Shown one piece after another: positions 35,166 through 45,300 of a stretch of DNA of 64,000 nt. Source of the DNA: Terriglobus sp. RCC_193 (GTDB taxonomy: Bacteria; Acidobacteriota; Terriglobia; Terriglobales; Acidobacteriaceae); the NCBI RefSeq assembly GCF_041355105.1, contig NZ_JBFUPK010000002.1:1184037-1248036 (forward strand), read 5' to 3'. The position numbers were made by a program, and so were the translations under genes. Position 1 is the first letter of the stretch, and the number at the start of each line of letters is the position of its first letter. The notes below the pieces were generated by a model, which had not been told where the DNA came from, did no database searches, and saw nothing but the letters and a program-made list of their open reading frames with translations.

Positions 35166-35241
35166 TCACGGCCAGATAGTTTTGGTGAGAAAGTGTTATT
35201 CGCCATGCGGCCTGAGCGGACGTCCGTTCGTCTTTGAGGCA

Positions 35242-35282
35242 GCAGCTTTTCTTCTGTAGAGAGAAGGTGTTACAAACAGTTC
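35242..35282 (+). promoter_or_regulatory. Promoter region shared with the first cytochrome operon, copy 2
   Basis: This block (GCAGCTTTTCT to TACAAACAGTTC) is the counterpart of 32352-32392 and lies 31 bases before the ATG of the second cytochrome gene. Conservation limited to this block suggests a retained promoter or common regulator site. Confidence 0.6.
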
Positions 35283-35313
35283 GCATAAAAAAGAAAGCCT
35301 GAAAGCGGGGTTT

Positions 35314-36327
35314 ATGCGGTTTCCTTTGAATCGTCTTTGCAAAGGTGCTGTATCCAGTGCCTTTGTAGGAGTGGGAATTCTGGTGCTGGGGTATGCGGTG
35401 CGACCGTCGATGGCGGTCCATGCGCAACAACAGCAGCCACGCGGAGGCGGACGTCCTGGCGGATCGGAACGTCCTACAGGTGGTGCCGCTGCCGGACCGA
35501 ACGAAGGTGCGCAGGCGCAGTCGGCGGACCAGTCGCATGGCGCCGCGACGCAGCAGGCCGCACCGTTTGGCATTGTGGCTTACCCGGATCGTCCTACGGC
35601 GCCGAAAGAGGTTTTGGATCGCGGCAAGACGGCGTTCAGCGTGAACTGCGCCTTCTGTCATGGATCGGATGCGGGTGGCGGATCGGTGGGACCGAATCTG
35701 CTGCGCAGTGAAGTGGTGCTGCAGGATGCCGCGGGTGAGAAGATCATGCCGATTGTGCACGGTGCGCGTGCAGAACAGGGGATGCCAAAGATTGATATTC
35801 CCGACAGCAGCGTGGTGGACATTGCGGCGTGGCTGCATAGCCTGAAGACCGGTGGCAATATGCGCTCCACCGAGAAGATCAACATCGTTGTCGGCAAGGC
35901 GGATGAGGGTAAGGCGGCGTTTGGTCGACTATGCGCTTCATGCCACTCCGTAGATGGTGATCTGAAGGGGTTTGCTGCGAAGTATGAGGATCCGCGCGGT
36001 ATGCAGCAGGCGTGGATGTTGCCCGGTGTGGCTGCGTTTGGAAGGCGTGGCGGCGGTGGGCCTCCTCCTCCGCAACTTCATGTGCCGCCGACGACGGCGA
36101 CGGTGACGCTGGCCAGTGGGAAGAAGGTGACCGGGCGACTGGGCGTGCTGGATGACTTCTATGCGGAGATCATCACGGACGACGGCGTGGTGCATCGCTT
36201 CACGCTGAACAACGGTGTGCCGAAGGTGGAGATTCACGATCCGCTGAAGGCGCATCGCGCGATGTTCCGCACCATTACCGATAAAGATATCCACGACATC
36301 ACGGCGTACCTCGAGTCGCTGAAATAA
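35314..36327 (+). CDS. Diheme c-type cytochrome (operon 2)
   Basis: A 337-residue paralogue of the cytochrome at 32421, with hemes at CAFCH and CASCH and long identical stretches (VGPNLLRSEVVLQ, WLHSLKTGGNM, VDGDLKGFAAKY). It differs by a longer N-terminal membrane segment (AVSSAFVGVGILVLGYAV) and a low-complexity Gln/Gly/Pro linker (QQQQPRGGGRPGG) before the heme domain, plus a GRRGGGGPPPP insertion later. The C-terminus DIHDITAYLESLK matches its partner. The next gene begins 11 bases downstream. Confidence 0.9.
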   Translation: MRFPLNRLCKGAVSSAFVGVGILVLGYAVRPSMAVHAQQQQPRGGGRPGGSERPTGGAAAGPNEGAQAQSADQSHGAATQQAAPFGIVAYPDRPTAPKEVLDRGKTAFSVNCAFCHGSDAGGGSVGPNLLRSEVVLQDAAGEKIMPIVHGARAEQGMPKIDIPDSSVVDIAAWLHSLKTGGNMRSTEKINIVVGKADEGKAAFGRLCASCHSVDGDLKGFAAKYEDPRGMQQAWMLPGVAAFGRRGGGGPPPPQLHVPPTTATVTLASGKKVTGRLGVLDDFYAEIITDDGVVHRFTLNNGVPKVEIHDPLKAHRAMFRTITDKDIHDITAYLESLK

Positions 36328-36338
36328 AGGACAGCCAC

Positions 36339-38030
36339 ATGCGTATTCTTCGCAAGATTCAATGTGCCGCTGCTCTGTGCGCGGCGATGACGATGGTGAC
36401 CACCGCGCTGAACGCGCAGTGGCTTGACCCGAAGGACATTCTTAAACCCAAGCCGGATAGCTGGCCTACGTATTCGGGTGATTACAGCGGGCGCCGGTAT
36501 AGCTCGTTGACGCAGATCAATTCGCTGAATGTGAAGGGGCTGACGCTGGCGTGGGCGCAGCGTTTGACCGGTGGTGAAGGTGCTCCGGGTGGCGGTGGGC
36601 CTCCGGGATTTGGGCCGGCTGCGGTGCCGACGAATGTTGGCGGTGTGGGAACCGCGGTGGCGCCGATGGGTTCGATTAAAGGCGCGATTCTGCAGGTGGA
36701 TGGATACCTGTTTGTCAGCACGCCGGATAACGTGTGGGCGATGGATGCCATGGATGGGCATGTACTGTGGCACTTCCTATGGAAGACGCGCGGCGGTACG
36801 CACATTGGCAATCGCGGGGTGGCGATGTGGCATGATCGTTTGTTCCTGGAGACGCCGGACGATTACCTGGTGGCCATTGATGCAAAGACGGGCAAGGAGA
36901 TCTGGCATAAGGAAATTGCATCATTCGATCTGCAGTACTTCTCGACGATGGCTCCTGTGGTGATTGGCGATCATCTGCTTGTTGGCACGGGCAATGACCT
37001 GGACGAGCCGGGTATGTTGCAGAGCTTCAGTCCGCAGACGGGCGAGGTGGAGTGGAAGTGGTTTGCCGTGCCGATGAAGAAGGATGATCCGGGCATGGAG
37101 ACATGGCGCAACGTGGATGCGGCTTCGCATGGTGGTGGCAATGTGTGGGTGAACGGGTCGTATGATCCGGAGACACATCTCTACATTCTTGGCACAGGCA
37201 ATCCTACGGCGGCGTATACGTCGCAGATGCGTGGACCGGGCGCGAACCTATACACATGCGCCACGGTGGCGATCAATGTGGATACCGGCAAGATGGCGTG
37301 GTATTACCAGACGTCGCCGCATGACACGCATGATTTTGATTCGGCACAGACGCAGGTGTTAGTCGATGGCATATGGAAGGGCAAGCCGCGCAAGATGGTG
37401 ATGACTGCGGCGCGCAACGGCTACTTCTTTGTGCTGGATCGCACTACGGGCGAGCATCTGTTGACGAGCAAGCTGGTGGATTCGCCGAACTGGGCGGAGG
37501 AGAAGCTGGATAAAAACGGCGCTCCGGTGCGCATTCCGGCGAAGGACTTTGACTATGGCGGTGCGCTGGTTTCGCCTGCGAATGGCGGCATTGTGAATTG
37601 GCCTCCACCGGCGTTCAGTCCGCAGACGGGCTTGTTCTATGTGAATGCGAACGAGAGTTATGCCATGTATTACCTGGCCACGACGGACCCGCGCGGTGCG
37701 ATGGGGCTGGGTGGTAAGGATGAGGTTGGGCTGGGCACGCTGGGAACGTATCTCATCGGCATGGATTACAAGACGGGCAAGGCTGCATGGAAGCATCGTT
37801 ATCCCGGCGTCGGTGGCGGTTCACTGATTGGTGTGACGGCAACAGCGGGACGGCTGTTGTTCAGCGGCGATCAACATGGAAACCTGGTCGCGTATGAATC
37901 GGCAACGGGCAAGCAGTTGTGGCACACGCGGATTGGTGTCAGCAATGCGCCGGAGACGTACATGCTGGATGGTCATCAGTATGTGCTGGCCGGTGCGGGT
38001 GACATGGTGTACGCGTTCCGTTTGCAGTAG
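36339..38030 (+). CDS. PQQ-dehydrogenase-like beta-propeller protein (operon 2)
   Basis: A 563-residue paralogue of the protein at 33266, with the same W-motif blades and the shared segments DNVWAMDAMDG, RGGTHIGNRGV, ASFDLQYFSTMAPV, GTGNDLDEPGMLQSF and PHDTHDFDSAQTQVL. It too lacks adjacent cysteines. It has a glycine/proline-rich insertion (GGEGAPGGGGPPGFGPAAVP) in the first blades that copy 1 lacks. The signal peptide is IQCAAALCAAMTMVTTALNA. It is co-transcribed with the cytochrome 11 bases upstream, and a DinB-like gene follows after 18 bases. Confidence 0.88.
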   Translation: MRILRKIQCAAALCAAMTMVTTALNAQWLDPKDILKPKPDSWPTYSGDYSGRRYSSLTQINSLNVKGLTLAWAQRLTGGEGAPGGGGPPGFGPAAVPTNVGGVGTAVAPMGSIKGAILQVDGYLFVSTPDNVWAMDAMDGHVLWHFLWKTRGGTHIGNRGVAMWHDRLFLETPDDYLVAIDAKTGKEIWHKEIASFDLQYFSTMAPVVIGDHLLVGTGNDLDEPGMLQSFSPQTGEVEWKWFAVPMKKDDPGMETWRNVDAASHGGGNVWVNGSYDPETHLYILGTGNPTAAYTSQMRGPGANLYTCATVAINVDTGKMAWYYQTSPHDTHDFDSAQTQVLVDGIWKGKPRKMVMTAARNGYFFVLDRTTGEHLLTSKLVDSPNWAEEKLDKNGAPVRIPAKDFDYGGALVSPANGGIVNWPPPAFSPQTGLFYVNANESYAMYYLATTDPRGAMGLGGKDEVGLGTLGTYLIGMDYKTGKAAWKHRYPGVGGGSLIGVTATAGRLLFSGDQHGNLVAYESATGKQLWHTRIGVSNAPETYMLDGHQYVLAGAGDMVYAFRLQ

Positions 38031-38048
38031 TTCGAACCGGGAGGCGCA

Positions 38049-38543
38049 GTGTCAGCAGGATTGAGTGGGGAAGAACTGCTTGCGTGGAGCGACGCTACCT
38101 TCATCCGATGGATGGAGTTGGTGAAGCGTCATCCTGAGATACTGCGCCTGCCGTGCGATGTGTATAGCGTTGCGGATATCAATGGCCTGCTGCACCACAT
38201 TGTTGCCGTGGAACTGCGTTATGCGCAACGGCTTTGCGGCGAGGCAGAGACTTCGTATGAAGAAATTCCCGCGGATGTGGCGGGGATGGAAGCGGCACAT
38301 GTTGGAATGCTGAATCGCATTCGCGCACTGCTGGCGGATGCCGCGTTCGATTGGGAACAGATCATTCCATTCCAAACGCGAAGCATGGGAGTGCTGCGGG
38401 CTTCGCGACGTACGGTGTTGAACCATACTGTGCTGCACGGAATCCGGCACTATGCGCAGATGGCCATGCTTGTGCGGCAGGCGGGTATTGCTCCGGGATG
38501 GCCTATGGACTATCTGTTTATGGGAGTTGTGGGGAGGGAATAG
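38049..38543 (+). CDS. DinB family protein
   Basis: A 164-residue four-helix protein of the DinB/YfiT-like superfamily, which often carries a His-triad metal site and acts as a thiol-dependent S-transferase or is uncharacterised. Potential metal histidines are in INGLLHHIVAVELRYAQRL and in TVLNHTVLHGIRHYAQMAML, which is the usual C-terminal HxxxH pattern. The GTG start has GGGAGG five bases upstream. It is close behind the second propeller gene and may belong to that operon, though no functional link is known. Confidence 0.85.
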   Translation: MSAGLSGEELLAWSDATFIRWMELVKRHPEILRLPCDVYSVADINGLLHHIVAVELRYAQRLCGEAETSYEEIPADVAGMEAAHVGMLNRIRALLADAAFDWEQIIPFQTRSMGVLRASRRTVLNHTVLHGIRHYAQMAMLVRQAGIAPGWPMDYLFMGVVGRE

Positions 38544-38658
38544 GGAATGGATTATTTCTCGGAAGACGACATAGCGTTACTAATCCTCACACAAGCCCAT
38601 AGCCTCGGCGACGCCTAAGTTTTGTCGAGCAGAGTCGCTTGGTTCAAGATCGTCGCGT

Positions 38659-39900
38659 TCACTTGAGCGAAATGCGCATGGCGTGAAAGTCGAAGGTCAA
38701 CTGGTTACCTTGTCTTAGAACGTCCATACCCAAATTGCCTGCCAGCGTTTCGCTGCCTTCAAGACTCGGCTTCAGGAACACTCTTGCCGGTGAGAGAACA
38801 ACGGGATGCCCTGCCAAAGTGAATGCCACGGCTTTGATCGTGACGACCGGGAAATCCTGGGTGCTGCCGATTCCTTTTTGTGTGAAGGTTTCCTTGCTTC
38901 CGCTAGTCAACAAATCAGAGAATTCGCTGGCAAAAAGGGGGTATAGGTCAGTGTGGGTTGCGCCTGTGTCAAGAGCAAACGTCAACGGTTTGCTCTCATG
39001 TGTGAGTTCGACATTCAGAGTTGAGCCATAAGCGCAGATATTCGCAGCATCACGTGTGTACCGGGCAGGCTTATACCCGATATCAAAGACACCATCGTGC
39101 ATGCGCAGCGTTTCTGCCGCGAGCAGGACAGGCAAGCCAAGGATTCCACGTTGGCCAATCGGCATTTCGACGAAGGGTTCGGCATCGTCGCCGACCACAA
39201 GAAAGGCGACATTTTTCAGTTCCACGTTTCCCAACCGCAGACTGGTGGCAGTTGTGACGCAGAAACCGATTTTCGCTCCCGTTACGACGTTCATCCTGGC
39301 ATCGACAGCATGGACCTCAAGACCCAGCAACTTTGCTTGACCTTCGCTGATGACGGAGACGTTCGCTCCGGTATCAAAAATGAAGGCCGTCGAGCGCCCG
39401 TTGACCAGAATTTTCGCCCCGACGTTCCCATCGAACTGTACGACGGAGGCCTGTCCGCGCCTATGCCGCACCACCCGCTGATCTCCAGATGTGGTGAGGG
39501 CCCCGAAGAAGGCCTGCGCATTTTGCGCATCCTTGTCCGTTGGACGCAGCTTCAGCAACGCCTCGACTTGCTTGAGGGCTTCGCTGTAGTGTCCGTCCGC
39601 AAGTGCATCCTGAGCCAGCAGCGAAGTCGCTTCCCATACTTCATCTGCAGAGGTGCTCTGCCTTTGAACCTTGGAAAGTTCCTTTGCGCAACGCGATTCT
39701 CGAAAATTGCAGGCCGCGACGGCGCGGTAAAACAAGGGCGTATTGGATGCATGTACCTTCTCCCTCATCTGGAAGCAGGAATGTGCGTCATATAGCTTCT
39801 TCAACTCTGCTGAGCTCTGCTGGCAGTTCGCCACGCCTGTACGCAGAAAGAAGGAACAGAGCAATAAGACTTTGGGAAGAAGGCGCGTCACAGAATCCAT
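38659..39900 (-). CDS. Exported retropepsin-like aspartic protease, two-domain
   Basis: A 413-residue secreted or periplasmic protein. I chose ATG 39900 since the signal peptide MDSVTRLLPKVLLLCSFFL starts there; its Shine-Dalgarno is close and weak, and the frame extends to 39966. An N-terminal helical TPR-like part (EVWEATSLLAQDALADGHYSEALKQ) precedes two aspartic-protease halves, each with DTG: FIFDTGANVSVI and FALDTGATHTDLYP, with a hydrophobic-Gly motif GILGLPVLL after the first and GNLGMDVL after the second. This is the pepsin/retropepsin fold in one chain. The substrate is unknown. Confidence 0.85.
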   Translation of the reverse strand: MDSVTRLLPKVLLLCSFFLRTGVANCQQSSAELKKLYDAHSCFQMREKVHASNTPLFYRAVAACNFRESRCAKELSKVQRQSTSADEVWEATSLLAQDALADGHYSEALKQVEALLKLRPTDKDAQNAQAFFGALTTSGDQRVVRHRRGQASVVQFDGNVGAKILVNGRSTAFIFDTGANVSVISEGQAKLLGLEVHAVDARMNVVTGAKIGFCVTTATSLRLGNVELKNVAFLVVGDDAEPFVEMPIGQRGILGLPVLLAAETLRMHDGVFDIGYKPARYTRDAANICAYGSTLNVELTHESKPLTFALDTGATHTDLYPLFASEFSDLLTSGSKETFTQKGIGSTQDFPVVTIKAVAFTLAGHPVVLSPARVFLKPSLEGSETLAGNLGMDVLRQGNQLTFDFHAMRISLK

Positions 39901-40092
39901 ATCCTTTTTATAAGGCTTGCATGGGCTTCTGAAATGATCGGTCCCGTGAAATGCACTTTTCGTCACTTGATTTCAGGTGTATTTGAGCAGTTTCTATCGC
40001 AGAGGTTTCCCCTGCGGGATATTGTCGAGTTCCATATCGGTCCGTGGGTGATTTACCTTCTCTTCATCTGAATGCTCCATGGTGGACATGCT

Positions 40093-41265
40093 ATGAACTT
40101 TCGACTTTCTGCTGCTGTTTTTCTTTTTGCCACTGCGCCGCTTGTTGCGCAGCAGGCCGCATCTACCTCAGGTATGGAGAATCCGTGGATCACGTTGATG
40201 ACGAAGGCCGCCGCACATGCGAAGCAGCATGGCGGGCGTATGCCGCTGCTGTCGCCGCTGGATCGCACGGTGGTGCGTTCGCCGGGTTTGCCAGCGGATA
40301 TGCCACTGGTGCCGGTGAAGCAGTTGCAGGCCTTGGGCATTCACGTGGTGCCGTGGACGACGAATGATCCGGAACAGATACGCGCGGTGATTCGCACGGG
40401 TGTGGATGGATTGATCAGCGATCGTCCAGACCTGTTGCAGCAGGTGTTGAAGGAAGAGCGTGCTGCGAATCCTGATAACGAAACGTTGGAGCGGTTTGTC
40501 GTGAGTGCGCATCGCGGCGGACGTGGGCTGCGTCCGGAAAATACGTTGCCTAGTTTTGAAAGTGGGCTTGATCAGCTTGCAACCGAACTGGAGACAGATA
40601 CAGGTGTTTCTACAGATGGCATTTCCACCATCTGGCATGACCAGTTCTATAACCCGCAGGCGTGCCGCAAGGCCGATGGTTCGGCTTACACGATGGAGAA
40701 CCGTATCTACCTCCGCGATATCTCTTCAACCGATGCGGCGAAGACACTGATCTGCGACAAGATCCATTTTGGCGATATGCAGAAGAACGATGCTGCGCTG
40801 TCGCCGGTGACGGTGGCGTTTGCGAAGAAGGATGGTATGCCGTCGATCTATGCGCCGACAAATGTGCCGCAGCTTTTCCGCTTTGTGAAGTTTTATGTGG
40901 ATTACTACACGACCGGTGCAGGGAAGAGCGATCCTCATGCGAAAGAGCGCGCCGCGAATGCTCGCACCGTGCACTTCAACATTGAGACGAAGATCGTTCC
41001 GGATGTGAGCATCAGCAGCCAGGGACGTCCGGTGCCAAAGGGTTTTGAGAATCATACGAAACCGCCGCAGGCGTTTGTGGATGCGCTTGCGGGAACGATT
41101 GCGAAGGAGCACATGGAAGGCCGCGCGGCCATTCAGAGCTTTGACTTCCGTACGCTGCAACTGATCGAAGAACAGTATCCGAAGATTCAGACGTTCTATC
41201 TGACAGAGAGCCCGAAAACACTTAGTTCGGACTTTGTGCCTGAGGCATTGCGGGTGAAGCCTTAA
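40093..41265 (+). CDS. Glycerophosphodiester phosphodiesterase, apparently circularly permuted
   Basis: A 390-residue exported GDPD-family TIM barrel that would cleave glycerophosphodiesters. The signal peptide is MNFRLSAAVFLFATAPLVAQ. The catalytic start is VVSAHRGGRG (HRG at 140-142), ENT at 150, ETDT near 167 and WHDQ near 181. The element that normally ends a GDPD barrel (LGIHVVPWTTNDPEQIRAVI, then GVDGLISDRPDLL) instead sits at residues 80-115, before the catalytic region, and the C-terminus stops at FYLTESPKTLSS without it. This looks like circular permutation of the barrel. ATG 40093 was chosen for the signal peptide. Confidence 0.85.
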   Translation: MNFRLSAAVFLFATAPLVAQQAASTSGMENPWITLMTKAAAHAKQHGGRMPLLSPLDRTVVRSPGLPADMPLVPVKQLQALGIHVVPWTTNDPEQIRAVIRTGVDGLISDRPDLLQQVLKEERAANPDNETLERFVVSAHRGGRGLRPENTLPSFESGLDQLATELETDTGVSTDGISTIWHDQFYNPQACRKADGSAYTMENRIYLRDISSTDAAKTLICDKIHFGDMQKNDAALSPVTVAFAKKDGMPSIYAPTNVPQLFRFVKFYVDYYTTGAGKSDPHAKERAANARTVHFNIETKIVPDVSISSQGRPVPKGFENHTKPPQAFVDALAGTIAKEHMEGRAAIQSFDFRTLQLIEEQYPKIQTFYLTESPKTLSSDFVPEALRVKP

Positions 41266-41326
41266 ATCCACGGATGGCGCAAAGCTGCCTTTGACATGGC
41301 AGGCGAGGCGGCCTACAGTGCTTGCG

Positions 41327-42235
41327 ATGAAAACCCTGGCCGCTTCGCTGTTGTGTATTGCATTGGCATTTGCCGGAATGCGGGTATCTGCCGCAGAGAC
41401 AAAGCGCCCCGCCATCACGGGTATTGCATTCGCTCGTTTCTATGCATCGGATGCGAGTGCCGCACAGCATTTCTACGGCGACACGCTGGGCTTGAAACGG
41501 GTGACGGAAGATTCACGTTCGGTGTATCCCGTGAATGCGCTGCAATGGGTGGAATGGATTCCGCTGACCGATCCATCGCTACATTCCCGCATGGCGGCGA
41601 TCGGCTTTACCACCCGTGACGCGAAGGGACTGCAGCGCTACCTCACAGAAAAAGGTGTGGCCATCGCCGAGCCGCTGAAAGACGGCGCGTTTGCCGTGCA
41701 TGATCCTGATGGCTACCTTGTCTATTTTGTCCAGACCGGATCGAATCGTGCCGTTGCGAAGGCTTCGTTGTCTTCGAATGCTACTGCCTCTCGCATTATC
41801 CATGTGGGGCACGTGGTGAAAGACCAGGCGGCCGAAGACAAGTTTTATCGCGAGTTGCTTGGTTTCCGTCCGTACTGGCATGGAGGCCGTCATCCGGAGC
41901 GCGCGGACTGGGTGAGCTTACAGGTTCCGGATGGGACCGACTGGATTGAATACATGCTGAACATCCCGCCGGACGCGAGCCTGAAGTCCGTGGGAGTACA
42001 GGACCATTTTTCGCTTGGCACTGCAAAGATGGATACCGTACTGGCGCAGTTGAAGGCGAACGGCTGCACGGAGGCGCAGTGCAGCAAAACGCAGATCGGC
42101 CTTGACGGCAAGATGCAGTTAAACCTGTATGACCCGGACCTGAGCCGGCTGGAATATATGGAATTTACACCGCGGGAAAAGCCATGTTGCTCAGAGTTTA
42201 TGGGGCCGCAACCCACCGCGGTTGAGAACCGTTGA
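41327..42235 (+). CDS. Exported VOC family protein (two glyoxalase-like modules)
   Basis: A 302-residue protein with a signal peptide (MKTLAASLLCIALAFAGMRV) and two vicinal-oxygen-chelate modules. Module one runs IAFARFYASDASAAQHFYGD to HDPDGYLVYFVQT; module two runs IIHVGHVVKDQAAEDKFYRE, continues LLGFRP, and ends with LNLYDPDLSRLEYMEF. Candidate metal ligands are HVGH and the C-terminal Glu of each module. VOC proteins include glyoxalases, dioxygenases and binding proteins; the chemistry cannot be assigned. It follows the GDPD gene by 61 bases. Confidence 0.85.
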   Translation: MKTLAASLLCIALAFAGMRVSAAETKRPAITGIAFARFYASDASAAQHFYGDTLGLKRVTEDSRSVYPVNALQWVEWIPLTDPSLHSRMAAIGFTTRDAKGLQRYLTEKGVAIAEPLKDGAFAVHDPDGYLVYFVQTGSNRAVAKASLSSNATASRIIHVGHVVKDQAAEDKFYRELLGFRPYWHGGRHPERADWVSLQVPDGTDWIEYMLNIPPDASLKSVGVQDHFSLGTAKMDTVLAQLKANGCTEAQCSKTQIGLDGKMQLNLYDPDLSRLEYMEFTPREKPCCSEFMGPQPTAVENR

Positions 42236-42352
42236 AGCAGTGGGGGCCGATGCATGAGGAGTCGCGATATCTCAAACGGCATCCTTCGTCTGTTACGTTG
42301 TGTTCACACGTGTTTCACAAGACGTTTACTAGTCTGCCCTAGCGTAGCTGGC

Positions 42353-45300
42353 ATGCGATCCCAAAAGATTTCTTCTCTCTGCCTGGCCGCAGTGTGTTTC
42401 AGCATGCCGGTTGCCTCCCTTGCGCAGTATGAAAACGGCAGCGTGGTTGGAACGGTTCGTGATGCATCGGGTGCGGTGATTGCGAACGCCACGATCACGG
42501 TGACGAATCGTGCCACGGGCGTTGTAAGCACGCGTCAGTCGGACGATCACGGTGCTTATGAAGTTCCTGCTTTACGTGTGGGCCAGTACGACGTGCAGGT
42601 GACCAAGGAAGGGTTCGCCGTGGCGAATGCCACGAACATCACCGTCTCGGTTGCGGCACGCCAGCGCGTTGACCTGACTTTAGGGGTAGGTTCCACCAGC
42701 ACGACAGTGGAAGTGAGTGACGTTGCATTGCGCGTGGAGACGGATACGAGCCAGCGTGGCGAAATTGTGACGCAGCATCAGACGGCGAGCCTGCCACTGG
42801 TGGGCCGTAACTACTCTGACCTTGTGGGATTGGCTCCTGGTGTTCGTCAGACGGGCAATGCGATTTCCACCACGAGTAACACGGGGCTTGTACGCGAAGG
42901 CTCATTCAATGTGAACGGTCAGCGTTCCATGTTTAATAACTATCTGCTGGACGGCATGGATAACAACGCTTACGGCGAATCCAACCAGGGTTTCAGTAAC
43001 CAGATTATTCAGACGCCGCCGGATTCCGTTGCTGCCTTCCAGGTGGTGACCAACAATGAGAGTGCGGAGTATGGACGTGCGAGTGGGGCCACCATCAATG
43101 TGGCTTCGGCGCAGGGTACGAATACGTATCACGGTCGCGTGTATGAGTTCATCCGTAATACCGATCTGAATGCGATTGGGTTCTTCGCGCCTCCGGGTGG
43201 TAAGAAGCCGCAGTTTAACCGCAACCAGTTTGGTGGTAATGTTGGCGGCCGCATTGTTCGTGACCACGCGTTCTTCTTCCTGGATTACGAGGGACTGCGC
43301 CAGGTGCGTAAGCAGGTGAGCTCTGCCACGCTTCCCACGCCTACGCAGTTGAATGGCGTGTTCAGCAAGACCGTATATGACCCCTATAACAGCACAGCCT
43401 ATGCTGCGGGTACGTCGATTCTTACTTCGTCGAATATCTCGCCCATTGCGCGCACGATTGCGGGCTATATCAGGAACCTGAATCCGGGCACTGCCGCTGC
43501 GTCTAACTTCACGACGCTGCAGCGTTCGAATAACCGTACCGACAAAGGCGACCTTCGTCTGGATTACGCGTTTAATCAACGCAACTCGATGTTCGTGCGA
43601 CTTTCGCAGTTGAAGACAAATGCGCTGGATGCACCTGTGTTCGGCCTGCCTCTGGATGGCCAGTCAAACGGTAACCAGCGCATTATGGATCAGCAATTAG
43701 CCGCGGGTTACACGCGTGTGATTGGTGCGAACCAGTTGCTGGATGTGCGTGTGGGCATCTCAAAGACGAAGGCCGGTAAGTACTCTACTTCTATCGGGAC
43801 CAATCCGGGATTCACATTTCCTGGGCTTCCGACGGATCCTACGGTTGCGGGTGGTATCCCGGGTATCGGTATTACTGGCTTTGCTGCACTGGGACGTCAG
43901 ACGACGAATCCGCAGTTCCAGAATCCCGCAGTATTTAATCCAAAGGTGAATTACTCGTGGCTGCGCGGCAATCACTCGCTGAAGTTTGGTTATGAGTATC
44001 AGAAGGTTTGGATGGATGTGCAGGATACCAATCCCCTGTATGGCGGCTTCACTTTTGGTGGCGGTTACTCGCGTTATCAGAATGGTGTTGCGCAAGGTAC
44101 AGCGAACAGCGATAACTACTTTGCGGATTTCCTCTTTGGGGCAACCAGCGTGTATTCGCTGTCCAGCTACTTTGTTGCAAAGCTGCGCACCAATGGAAGC
44201 TTTGCGTATGTGCAGGATGACTGGAAGGTTTCGCCTAACCTGACCATTAACGTGGGTGTGCGTTATGAGTATGTTTCGCCTTACTCGGATGCGCAGAACC
44301 GTTTGACAAACTTCGATCCGACATCAGCTGGTGCTGCTACGGGTTCTATCTCGGCATTTGTTCCTGCGACCAATGGTAATAAGTACGGCTTCAGCCCGGA
44401 CTTCAACAACTTTGGACCACGTGTTGGCTTCTCATACGCACCGGATGCGAACACGACGGTGCGTGGTGGCTTTGGCATCAGCTTTGCTCACTACGACCGC
44501 GCAGGTTCGGGTAACGTACTGGCCATTAACCCGCCGAATGCGTTGTTTACCAACGCTTCGCAAGCGGCGCCGGCGGCAGGTGGAAGTGCTGCAACCTATG
44601 TTCGCTTCGATCAAGGTTTCCCGTCGACGACACTTACCTTTAACCCGATTACGGCGAACCCGAGTTATATCGATGGCAAGCGCTATCGCGATAGCTATGT
44701 GGAGAGCTACTACCTGAGCGTGCAGCGCCAGCTTGCAAAGAACACACTGCTGGATATTGCGTATGTCGGCAATCATGGTCTGAAGTTGTTGCAGCTTGCG
44801 AACTTTAACCAAAAGGACCCGAACAACAACTTTGCGCGTCCACTGCCTGCGTTTGGCGATATCACGTATCCCATCCGCGAAGCTTATTCTCACTACGATT
44901 CGATCCAGGTGAAGTATGAGCAGCAGATGGTGGCGGGGCTGACGCTGTTGAACAGCTTCACGTATGGCCATGCGCTGGATAATGCAGGTGCGTCGCTGGA
45001 GAGCAACACGCCCGCGCCGCAGGATATCCGTAATCTAGCCGCTGACTATGGCAACAGCGATTACAACCAGCCGCTGTACAACGTTACCAGCCTTGTGTAT
45101 GAACTGCCGTTTGGTAAAGGGAAGCGCTACATGAGTGGTGGTGGACTTACGAATGAGCTGGTGGGTGGATGGCAGATTTCCGCAATCAACTCCGCTGCCA
45201 GCGGTTACCAGTTCAACATTACGGATACGCCCGCAGCGAACCTGCAGGTGACGGCGAGCAGTGTGCCGACGTATCGCGGTGGCAATATCTATCGCCCGAA

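Noticed and set aside
38547-38618. 23-residue frame after the DinB gene
   Set aside because: It has an AGGGAATAGGGA ribosome-like site, but it is too short to judge and has no recognisable feature; it may be a gene remnant.
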